From contig JAMQHL010000006.1 in the NCBI GenBank assembly GCA_025993795.1, positions 114,410-178,409 on the forward strand: a stretch of 64,000 bases of DNA, written 5' to 3'. The position numbers and the translations under genes are program-made. Positions 32,504 through 39,451 of the stretch are shown piece after piece. Each line of letters starts with the position of its first letter. Within the stretch, counting starts at the first letter, position 1. The notes under the pieces are model-generated. The model had not been told where the DNA came from. It ran no database searches and was given only the letters and a program-made list of their open reading frames with translations. The DNA is from Planctomycetota bacterium (GTDB taxonomy: Bacteria > Planctomycetota > UBA8742 > UBA2392).

Positions 32504-33676
32504 TCATGCAAACCGTACGCTGTGGATGGGCGGGAAGTTGTGGCCCACGGTTATCCAGCTTTCGCCGCGGTTGTCGCTGACGTACAGGTTGCCGTTGGTG
32601 CAGCCGAAGGCTAACCGATCGCCGTTGATGTGAAGGCCGTGGCGGTAGATCGTGTCAAAACACCACTCCTGCGGCAGGCCCTCGCGCAATTGTTCCCACG
32701 TCTTGCCGCCGTCCTGGGTGCGCCCCACAAACAGTCCGCCGCCGATGGCCATGCGGCTCTGGTCGCCGCCCTGCGGCACGACCCAGGCAGTTCGCCCGTC
32801 GTTTTCATCCACGGCGATGGGCCAGCCGAAGTGAATGCCCTTGTCCTTGTTGTCGACGCACTTCCAGCTTTCTGCGCCGTTGTCGCTGTAGTAGACGCCG
32901 CCGTGGTTCTGGTGCCACACATGGCGCGGGTCGCTCTTGCACCAATCCAGGAAGTGCACATCGTGGCCCCAGGTCTGGTCATCCGGGTTGGGCATGCCGA
33001 TCGCGCCGACGCCCTTGTTGCGCGGCGCCCACGTCTGCCCGTCGTCGCGGGTTTCGACCACGCCGGCGCACGACACGGCAATCATGTAGTGCTTCGGGTC
33101 GGCCGGGTTGACGGCGATGCTGTGAATGCCTGCTGCGAATTCGCCTGCACTGGCGCTGGCGGGCGTGCCGAACCAGAGTTGTTTCTTGCCCTTGCCGCTT
33201 GTTGCGAACAGGTCGCCGCCGCGCGAGTCATCGTTCCAGAGCGGGCGGTTTAGTTCCCAGCTTTCGCCGTTGTCGTTGCTGACGAACAAGCCGCCGGGAA
33301 TCGTGCCGCAATAGATGCGGCCGGGCTGGCTGGCGTGGCCGAACTGCAGCACCCACAGCTTCAGCAGGCGTGCGTCGCGGATGGCGGGGCCGTCGGGGCC
33401 GGGCTCGGTGAATGGGGCGTCGATGTACCTGGCGCCCTCGGGATACTTGATCTGGCCGGCGTCGGCCCAGCTTTGGCCGCCGTCGGTGCTGCGCGAGAGC
33501 TTGCTGCCCCAGTGCCCGTGGTCCAGCGCCGACCAATACGTGCCCGTGCGCGCGTCGAATGCGGCGTAGGCGACGTTGGTGCCCTTGTGGCTGTGGGCAA
33601 CCTGGTGCCAGCGGCGATCGCGGTTCTCGAGGATGATGGTCCCTTTACGCGTGCCGAGGGTGAGTTGGTCGGACAT
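32504..33676 (-). CDS. BNR/Asp-box beta-propeller protein, tailless paralogue
   Basis: The product has 390 residues and no signal peptide. Several Asp-box repeats (SxDGGxxW type) are visible: STDGGQSWADAG, SNDNGESWELNR, TRDDGQTWAPRN, TQDGGKTWEQL and SDNRGESWITVG. They predict a sialidase/VPS10-like beta-propeller. The family is often called exo-alpha-sialidase, but the catalytic Arg triad is not evident, so enzymatic action is doubtful. AAGGA precedes the start. It lies 71 bp downstream of a longer paralogue, from which it differs mainly by lacking the lysine-rich tail. Confidence 0.85.
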   Translation of the reverse strand: MSDQLTLGTRKGTIILENRDRRWHQVAHSHKGTNVAYAAFDARTGTYWSALDHGHWGSKLSRSTDGGQSWADAGQIKYPEGARYIDAPFTEPGPDGPAIRDARLLKLWVLQFGHASQPGRIYCGTIPGGLFVSNDNGESWELNRPLWNDDSRGGDLFATSGKGKKQLWFGTPASASAGEFAAGIHSIAVNPADPKHYMIAVSCAGVVETRDDGQTWAPRNKGVGAIGMPNPDDQTWGHDVHFLDWCKSDPRHVWHQNHGGVYYSDNGAESWKCVDNKDKGIHFGWPIAVDENDGRTAWVVPQGGDQSRMAIGGGLFVGRTQDGGKTWEQLREGLPQEWCFDTIYRHGLHINGDRLAFGCTNGNLYVSDNRGESWITVGHNFPPIHSVRFA

Positions 33677-33747
33677 GGTTTGTTTCCTTGTTCGGTTGAA
33701 CTGCCTTGCCGTGGATTGGCGAAATCAAAGCCCGGCGGATTCGCGCC

Positions 33748-35208
33748 TTAGCGCTTTCGCGGCTTTGCCTTTGGTTTCTTTGCTGATTTTTTCGCGGCTC
33801 TCTTCACGGGCCTCTTTGCTGCGTTCTTTGCGTTCTTCGGTGCCGCCTTCTTTGCCTTCGGAGTGCTTTTCTTGCTTCCGCCGGCCTTCCGGCCGGGGCT
33901 GGGCTTGGCCTTTTTCCGTGCTGCTTTCTTCTTTGTTGCTCTTGCCCGTTGCTTGCGCTCTGGGCTCTTGTTTCCAGACTTCGCAGCCTTGCTGGTGCTT
34001 GGCTGCTTGAGGTTGCCGGTGGGGGACTTCTCACTGGCTTCGGTTGTTGCGAACCTTACGGAGTACACGGGCGGCAGCGAGTTGCCTAGCGTGTGCCAGG
34101 CTGCGCCACGGCTGTCGCTTACGTAGACGTTGCCGGTGGTGCTGCCGAACGCGAGGCTGTCGCCGGCCTTGTCAAACGCGTGGCGGTAGACCACGTCATG
34201 GGCGCGCTGCTGCGGCAGGCCTTCGCGCTGGTGCTGCCAGCTTTGCCCGCCGTCTCTGGTGTGCGCGACGAACAGGGCGCCTTCAATCGTCATGCGAACG
34301 GCGTCAGACATGCCGGGCACGAGCCACGCCTGCCTGCCGTCGTTCTCATCGACCGCGACCGGGAAGCCGAAGTGCACGCCGGTGTCGGGCTTGCTGACTT
34401 CGCGCCAGGTCTTGCTGCCGTCGCTGCTGTAGAAGACGCCGCAGTGATTCTGCTGCCATACGTGGTCAGGATTGCCGGCACACAGGTTAACGTGGTGCGG
34501 GTCATGGCCCCACTCGGCGTCGGGGTTCGGCAGGAACGTCGCCTTCAAACCCTTGTTGCGGCCGACCCATGTCCTGCCGTCGTCGGTGGATTCGAGCACG
34601 CCGGCGCAGCTTACGCCGACAAGAATGCGCTTGCTGTTGCGCGGGTCCACGACCACTGAGTGGATGCCCGGGGCCGAGTCGCCGTCTACCGTTGCGCCGC
34701 CGCCAAACCAGTGGCTCTGGCCGGGCGTGCCCCGGCTCAGGTCGCCGCCGCGGCTTTCATGGTTCCACAGCGGCATATTGAGCTTCCAGCTGTCGCCGCC
34801 ATCGTTGCTGACAAACAGGCCTCCGGGAATCGTGCCGGCGTAAATGCGACCGGGCTGATCCGCGCCGCCAAACGCGAGGCACCAGATCTTGCCAAGGGTG
34901 GCGTCCTTGATTTTCGGGGCCTTGGGCGCATCGCCCTGGCCCTCGTACCCGTCGATGTAGCGGGCACCGTCGGGGTACTTGATCTGACCTGCGTCCTGCC
35001 AGGTTCTGCCGCCATCACGTGAGCGCGAGAGCTTGCATCCCCAGTGGCCGTGGTCGAGCGCCGCCCAGATCGTACCGTCGCGCGCGTCACACGCCGCATA
35101 ACTGATGGGCGTGCCGGCGTGGGCGACGTTGGTGATCTTCCAGCGTCCGCTGACTCTGTCAACGAAGATGGCGCCTTTGCGAGTACCCAGGATGATGCGG
35201 TCGGACAT
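33748..35208 (-). CDS. BNR beta-propeller with histone H1-like tail
   Basis: The product has 486 residues. Residues 1-385 are a beta-propeller close to its downstream neighbour (SDRIILGTRKGAIF, SRDGGRTWQDAG, SNDGGDSWKLNM, STDDGRTWVGRN, TRDGGQSWQHQ). The last roughly 100 residues are Lys/Arg/Ala/Pro-rich (ARATKKKAARKKAKPSPGRK, then KAKKAAPKNAKNAAKRPVKR), like histone H1. The tail should bind nucleic acid, so a cytoplasmic, nucleoid-associated location is likely. GGAG precedes the ATG at 35208 by 8 nt; a longer frame to 35265 is rejected. Confidence 0.85.
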   Translation of the reverse strand: MSDRIILGTRKGAIFVDRVSGRWKITNVAHAGTPISYAACDARDGTIWAALDHGHWGCKLSRSRDGGRTWQDAGQIKYPDGARYIDGYEGQGDAPKAPKIKDATLGKIWCLAFGGADQPGRIYAGTIPGGLFVSNDGGDSWKLNMPLWNHESRGGDLSRGTPGQSHWFGGGATVDGDSAPGIHSVVVDPRNSKRILVGVSCAGVLESTDDGRTWVGRNKGLKATFLPNPDAEWGHDPHHVNLCAGNPDHVWQQNHCGVFYSSDGSKTWREVSKPDTGVHFGFPVAVDENDGRQAWLVPGMSDAVRMTIEGALFVAHTRDGGQSWQHQREGLPQQRAHDVVYRHAFDKAGDSLAFGSTTGNVYVSDSRGAAWHTLGNSLPPVYSVRFATTEASEKSPTGNLKQPSTSKAAKSGNKSPERKQRARATKKKAARKKAKPSPGRKAGGSKKSTPKAKKAAPKNAKNAAKRPVKRAAKKSAKKPKAKPRKR

Positions 35209-35268
35209 TCGAGTTCTCCGGAAGTCGGGCCTGGAGCGTGGGGCAGAGGCAACTGCTGTCCCCAAGCC

Positions 35269-35547
35269 CTAACCCCCCGATAGCGCCTGAAGTATGTACA
35301 CCTTTGAATCGGGCTTCACATGGTCGCTGAGTTTCTTGCGATCACTGACCATGTTTTCCTCTATGAACATGTTCACGTGCGTGCGCAGACTGCCGCGTTC
35401 GTCGCAGATGTAGAATGCGAACCCGGGTGCCAGCTTTTCCATTTCCATTACGATGCCGGCTGCAGTCTCGGCCTGGACGATGATTTCTTTCCCCTCAAGG
35501 TGAGGAAAAAACGCGAAGAGGTGGCGGGCCAGTTCAACCTTGGGCAT
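35269..35547 (-). CDS. MoaD/ThiS-like ubiquitin-fold protein
   Basis: The product has 92 residues and ends in LQALSGG, the diglycine of ubiquitin-fold sulfur carriers and modifiers. The core reads PKVELARHLFAFFPHLEGKE, later VKPDSKVYILQAL. It is divergent from ThiS at 4114. The ATG at 35547 is chosen because the domain starts there and TATATT ends 7 nt upstream (leaderless). It heads a probable operon with the two BNR propellers 60 bp downstream. No E1-like MoeB/ThiF gene or molybdopterin gene is nearby, so its role is open. Confidence 0.8.
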   Translation of the reverse strand: MPKVELARHLFAFFPHLEGKEIIVQAETAAGIVMEMEKLAPGFAFYICDERGSLRTHVNMFIEENMVSDRKKLSDHVKPDSKVYILQALSGG

Positions 35548-35554
35548 CGCGCGG

Positions 35555-35560
35555 AATATA
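35555..35560 (-). promoter_or_regulatory. Leaderless-type -10 element of the MoaD-BNR operon
   Basis: TATATT on the minus strand ends 7 nt before the ATG at 35547. Confidence 0.5.
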
Positions 35561-35656
35561 GAAAGCTGCGCGGCACGCACCAAGGGAACGTTGCAGGTAA
35601 AACGAACGCAAGCGCACAAAGTGCCTTGAACGTGCCCGTGGCGACCGAAACCCGAG

Positions 35657-35976
35657 CTACTGAAACGTCGGCGCATCGTTGCTCCAGGGTGCGACTTCAA
35701 TGCTGAAGCCTGTGGGGTCGTCGATGGGGCAGCTTGTGACACGGGGCCACTCGCATGCCACGCCGTAACGCACGGTCAGGTGTTCAAGCTCAGCGTGTTT
35801 GTACACGCACAGCATCGCTACGCTTGAGCACGCCCCGCAGTTGGACCTGCACGTGCCCTGCTCGATAACTCAGTACCGAAGACACGCCGGTACCGGGCTG
35901 CGGTTTCGTCGAAGTTGCGCACGCACTGGTTCAGGTGATCGAGCTGTCTCGCGCCGGACTCCTGCATGCTCCGCAT
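35657..35976 (-). pseudogene. VOC/glyoxalase-family pseudogene
   Basis: From the ATG at 35967 or 35976 the frame reads ARQLDHLNQCVRNFDETAAR then YRRVFGTELSS, a typical VOC-domain start, and hits a stop after about 50 codons. The domain end (YGVACEWPRVTS then DDPTGFSIEVAPWSNDAPTF, stop at 35657) lies in another frame. The total is 320 bp, shorter than a VOC domain, so there is at least one frameshift and an internal deletion. It fills most of the 500-bp gap between the MoaD gene and the SufR-like gene. Confidence 0.65.
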
Positions 35977-35995
35977 TAGTAAAGAGTTGGCTTTG

Positions 35996-36001
35996 TATAA
36001 T
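35996..36001 (+). promoter_or_regulatory. -10 box TATAAT before the SufR-like gene
   Basis: A consensus TATAAT lies 52 nt before the ATG at 36054 in a locally A/T-rich patch. A weak TTAGTA is the only -35 candidate. Confidence 0.45.
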
Positions 36002-36053
36002 ATGTCAAGCGTCTGCTTGCGTAATCCCGGATTGCGGCGTCTAATTCAGTTCC

Positions 36054-36698
36054 ATGACCATCGAACTGCCCGCCAAGGCGCGCGAAAAAATCCTATTCTA
36101 CCTGAAGACCAAGGGGCCCCAGACCGCCGTCCAGGTGGCCAAGCGGCTTGGCGTGACCGCGATGGCGGTGCGCCAGCACCTGTACGCGCTGAAAGAAGCG
36201 GGCGACGTGCAGTTCACCGATGAGCGCCGAAAGGTCGGGCGGCCGGCGCGGATCTGGTGCCTGACGCGCGCGACTGCCGGTCACTTCCCGGACAGCCATG
36301 GTGAGCTTGCCATTGGCATCCTGAGCGCCGCGCGCCAGGCATTCGGTGCGGATGGCATATCAAGACTGATTGCGCTGCGCATGCAAGGCCAGGCGCAGCG
36401 CTACGCGGGCCGCATTGGTCGCAAGCGCGGGCTTGAGGCCAAGGTGGCGGAGTTGGCAAACATCCGCGAAGAAGAAGGCTATATGGCTGAATGGAGTCGC
36501 GAGCAGGACGGTTCACTGCTGCTGGTCGAGAACCACTGCCCGATTTGCGCAGCGGCCGAGACCTGCCAGGACCTGTGCACCGGCGAGTTGGGCCTGTTCC
36601 GGCAGGTACTGGGCGCCGAAGTTGAGCGCGAAGAACATATTCTCAGCGGCCAGCGCCGCTGCCTGTACCGCATCCAGCCGTGCAAGCGCGCGAGCTAA
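36054..36698 (+). CDS. SufR-like iron-sulfur winged-helix regulator
   Basis: The product has 214 residues. A winged helix-turn-helix occupies about 8-70 (ILFYLKTKGPQTAVQVAKRL, VTAMAVRQHLYALKEAG, wing ERRKVGRPARIWCLT). The C-terminal part holds a cysteine cluster from C162: CPICAAAETCQDLCTGE, with a last Cys in GQRRCLYRI. SufR regulators ligate an Fe-S cluster with such cysteines and repress suf genes. No suf operon is in the window, so targets are elsewhere or the gene is autoregulated. Confidence 0.82.
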   Translation: MTIELPAKAREKILFYLKTKGPQTAVQVAKRLGVTAMAVRQHLYALKEAGDVQFTDERRKVGRPARIWCLTRATAGHFPDSHGELAIGILSAARQAFGADGISRLIALRMQGQAQRYAGRIGRKRGLEAKVAELANIREEEGYMAEWSREQDGSLLLVENHCPICAAAETCQDLCTGELGLFRQVLGAEVEREEHILSGQRRCLYRIQPCKRAS

Positions 36699-36894
36699 GC
36701 GGTGCCAAGGGCGGGGGCACCGGCAGTCGGGGGCTCGCCGGCAACTGCATGACCGTTAAAGCGCGAGCAGTTGTCAATGCGACGGCTTCGTGTTTCGTGG
36801 TTTCCGGCAGTTGCAGCACATCCATATAGCGGTTCCCGGCCTCTCGGCGGCGGGCAGCTTTGCAGTGGCTTGAGAGACGGAACGTTGTGGCTCC

Positions 36895-36933
36895 CGTTGA
36901 AAAGACACGACCGGCCCCTGAGGACCGGTCGTG
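36895..36933 (-). terminator. Terminator of the DUF2541-like lipoprotein gene
   Basis: CACGACCGG (36906-36914) pairs with CCGGTCGTG (36925-36933). On the minus strand it is followed by TCTTTTC and lies 16 nt after the stop at 36950. Confidence 0.65.
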
Positions 36934-36949
36934 ATTGCGTGCGAGCGGG

Positions 36950-37375
36950 CTAGTGAATGCCGTACAGATGTACGGTGGCTTTGCCAGTGCGGGCCTTCTT
37001 GCTCTTGTACTTGAACGTGACTTTGTCGATGCCGCGGGCACCGCCGCGCAGGTCGATGCGGCGGCTCCAGCTGCCTTCGGCAAATTGTACTCGCGTGTCT
37101 ACGTCCTGGTGGCCGCCGTTGATGAAGAACACGTCGATGTCCCACATCTCAAGTTCGCTGCCTTCAACCTCAATACGGATGGCGTGAAACGTGCCATCGC
37201 GCAGGCTGCACTCGATGGTGTCGTGGTCGCCTTTGAAATCAACGCGGCGCTGGCCCAGGTGCTCGACGCGGTCGTTGTCGCCGTCCTGCGTGTTGACGGG
37301 GCGGCTGCCACGGCCGCACGAACTGAGCATGAAAACAGAAACCAGCAACAAGAGCACTACCGATGTGCGAGTCAT
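36950..37375 (-). CDS. DUF2541-like lipoprotein, single domain
   Basis: The product has 141 residues. The ATG at 37375 has GGAG 7 nt upstream and opens a lipoprotein signal (TRTSVVLLLLVSVFMLSSC). The mature protein is one copy of the beta-sandwich unit: EHLGQRRVDFKGDHDTIECS, ELEMWDIDVFFINGG, RRIDLRGGARGIDKVTFKYK and GKATVHLYG. The same unit occurs three times in the divergent gene at 37519. A frame extending to 37459 is not needed. It is an exported, probably periplasmic or outer-membrane protein. Confidence 0.78.
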   Translation of the reverse strand: MTRTSVVLLLLVSVFMLSSCGRGSRPVNTQDGDNDRVEHLGQRRVDFKGDHDTIECSLRDGTFHAIRIEVEGSELEMWDIDVFFINGGHQDVDTRVQFAEGSWSRRIDLRGGARGIDKVTFKYKSKKARTGKATVHLYGIH

Positions 37376-37518
37376 ACAATCTCCGAGAAAGGGACGGCCT
37401 GCGAATCTAGCGCCGCCGAAAGTGCCGCACAAGCTGCGACACCAGCATTGGCACCGCAACCTGCACGCGCTATGAGTGTTGCATATTCACGCTCACGCGG
37501 GGCCAATTGGAGAGCCAC

Positions 37519-38673
37519 ATGAAAACCGGACTTTGGGGTATCCTTGCGCTGCTGGCGCTGGGATTGGCTGCATTTGTACCTGCCGACGCACAACGTCGCG
37601 ACAAGCCGAACTGGAAGGAGAAGTTCCCCGACTACGAAAAGCTCGGCCAGAAGGTCGTCGATTTTGGCGCCGACATGGACACGATCGACGTGGGCGCCGG
37701 CGATGGCCGATTTGTCAGCATCATGATCGGCGTTGACGACGGCAACCTCGAAATGTGGGACATCAAGGTCACCTTCGGCAACGATGAAACATACTCGCCG
37801 GAAGTGCGCGCCAACTTCAGTGAAGACGAGCGGTCTCGCCAGATCGACCTACCGGGCGATGCGCGGGTGATCAAGAACGTCACCTTCAAGTACAAGAGCA
37901 AACGCAAGGACGGCAAGGCCACGGTCATGTTGTTCGGCAAACCGGCCAAGGGCGACGGGCCCGACAAGCCGGGTGCTGGCGCCCGCCCCGACAGTAAGGA
38001 TGGCCTGCACTTCCTGGGCGAGCGCAAAGTCGACTATGGCGCGGACAAGGACACGATTGAAGTCGGAGCCAGCGAGGGCCGCTTTGTCGCAATCGTGATC
38101 AGCGTGACGGACGGCGAACTGGAAATGTGGAATGTCGTCATCGAGTTTGCCAACGGCGAGAAGGAAAGCCCCGACACGCGCCTGAACTTCGGCGATAAAG
38201 AGCGTTCGCGCCAGATTGACCTGCCGGGCAACAAGCGCGTGATCAAGAAAGTCACCTTCGCTTACAAGAGCAAGGTCACTCGCGAAGGCAAGGCCCACGT
38301 CAAGCTGTGGGGCAAGCCCGCCGGCGCTGCGGACAGGTACGAGGGCTGGAAGCACCTTGGCACGCGCGTAGTGGACTTTGCCAAGGACACGGATGTGATC
38401 ATCGTGGGAGAGAGCAAGGGCAAGTTCACGGCGTTCATGGTCGAAGTGGAAGACGGCGACCTTGAGATGCACGACATCACCGTCACCTTCGGCAACAGCA
38501 AGCAGCACAGCGTTGATACCCGCATGGACTTCAATGAAAACAGCCGTACCCGCAAGATCGACCTTCCCGGCGAGGCCCGCACGCTTGAGCGCTTGGCGTT
38601 CAAGTACAAGAGCGTGAAGGGCGGGCGCGACGGCAAGGCCACCGTCAACGTCTACGGCAAAGAAGCGAAGTAG
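37519..38673 (+). CDS. Exported protein with three DUF2541-like repeats
   Basis: The product has 384 residues with a signal peptide (KTGLWGILALLALGLAAFVP, cleavage near ADA). Three tandem units of about 110 residues lie at roughly 35-145, 155-265 and 275-384. Each has (L-G-x-[RK]-x-VDF ... DTI), a DG-x-LEM[WH]D/N core, an RQIDLPG-like strand and a closing FKYKS...GKATV-x-x-[FWY]G. The E. coli YaaI (DUF2541) protein has a similar order. GGAGAG precedes the ATG. It is divergent from the single-domain lipoprotein, so a shared control region of 143 bp is likely. Function is unknown. Confidence 0.8.
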   Translation: MKTGLWGILALLALGLAAFVPADAQRRDKPNWKEKFPDYEKLGQKVVDFGADMDTIDVGAGDGRFVSIMIGVDDGNLEMWDIKVTFGNDETYSPEVRANFSEDERSRQIDLPGDARVIKNVTFKYKSKRKDGKATVMLFGKPAKGDGPDKPGAGARPDSKDGLHFLGERKVDYGADKDTIEVGASEGRFVAIVISVTDGELEMWNVVIEFANGEKESPDTRLNFGDKERSRQIDLPGNKRVIKKVTFAYKSKVTREGKAHVKLWGKPAGAADRYEGWKHLGTRVVDFAKDTDVIIVGESKGKFTAFMVEVEDGDLEMHDITVTFGNSKQHSVDTRMDFNENSRTRKIDLPGEARTLERLAFKYKSVKGGRDGKATVNVYGKEAK

Positions 38674-38693
38674 TACGCGCCGGAGTCATCAAA

Positions 38694-38730
38694 CGGGGGC
38701 CAGCTATTGCTGGTCCCCGACTTGTTGTGT
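38694..38730 (+). terminator. Terminator-like hairpin
   Basis: GGGGGCCAGC and GCTGGTCCCC pair imperfectly around TATT, followed by CGACTTGTTGTG, 20 nt after the repeat protein stop. Confidence 0.5.
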
Positions 38731-38794
38731 GGCAAATCGTCCGTGAGGAGAGCCTTCATGTGGTAGACTCGGGGGTTGAACCAGCGGGCGTTCC

Positions 38795-39337
38795 ATGGGC
38801 AAAATCGTTCCTGCACCACCAGTTACGCCGATTCTGGGTGTAATTTTCCGCGACCCGGCGGTGGTCGACGAATGCATGCTCTGGATTGAGCGATTGCTAG
38901 GCGACGTTGACTTGGTAAGCCCGGACTTTCCCTTCGACCTGACCGATCACTACGAGCCCGAGATGGGTCCAAACCTGGTGAGGCGCTTCTATAGCTTCGA
39001 GTGCGTAACAGACCCGGAAATGCTCGCAGATTGGAAAGTCCAGACCAACCGGCTCGAAGAAGAAGCCGCCGTGCGCTTTGGCGAGTACCGGCCGCTGAAC
39101 CTTGACCCCGGCTATGTAAATGGCGCCAAACTCGTGCTGGCAAGCGTAAAGGGCTTGGCACACAGGGTTTACATAGGCAGCGGCATTCATGCAGAGGTCA
39201 CCATGAGCTACCGCGCGGGTGCGTGGCTCAAGCGCGACTACACGTTTCCTGACTTCGCAGCGGGCCGTTACGACGGGTTTTTCAGCAAGGTGCGCGCCCG
39301 TCACCTTGAGCTGTCGGGTACTCGCGCGGTCGTCTGA
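38795..39337 (+). CDS. DUF4416 family protein
   Basis: The product has 180 residues and no signal. The family blocks are clear: LVSPDFPFDLTDHYEPEMG, RRFYSFECVTDPEMLADWK, TNRLEEEA, PLNLDPGYVNGAKLVLASVKG, HRVYIGSGIHAEVT and KRDYTFPDF. DUF4416 is a conserved cytoplasmic family in planctomycetes and deltaproteobacterial lineages with no assigned function; Asp, Glu and His residues in the conserved blocks suggest a metal or phosphate site. A TAGACT at 38763 may be its -10. The gene stands alone. Confidence 0.85.
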   Translation: MGKIVPAPPVTPILGVIFRDPAVVDECMLWIERLLGDVDLVSPDFPFDLTDHYEPEMGPNLVRRFYSFECVTDPEMLADWKVQTNRLEEEAAVRFGEYRPLNLDPGYVNGAKLVLASVKGLAHRVYIGSGIHAEVTMSYRAGAWLKRDYTFPDFAAGRYDGFFSKVRARHLELSGTRAVV

Positions 39338-39451
39338 TCCCACATTCGAAATTTGCTGGTTTGGCGTTGTCACTTTCGGCCAAGGAAACCGTTTCGTGTT
39401 TTGACCACGGCCGGTGGTTGGTTAGCATTTGCGGACCCCCGGGAGAACCAT

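Noticed and set aside
37507..37518. TTG start 12 nt upstream for the three-repeat DUF2541-like protein
   Set aside because: GGAGAG is correctly spaced for the ATG at 37519 and the signal peptide begins there.
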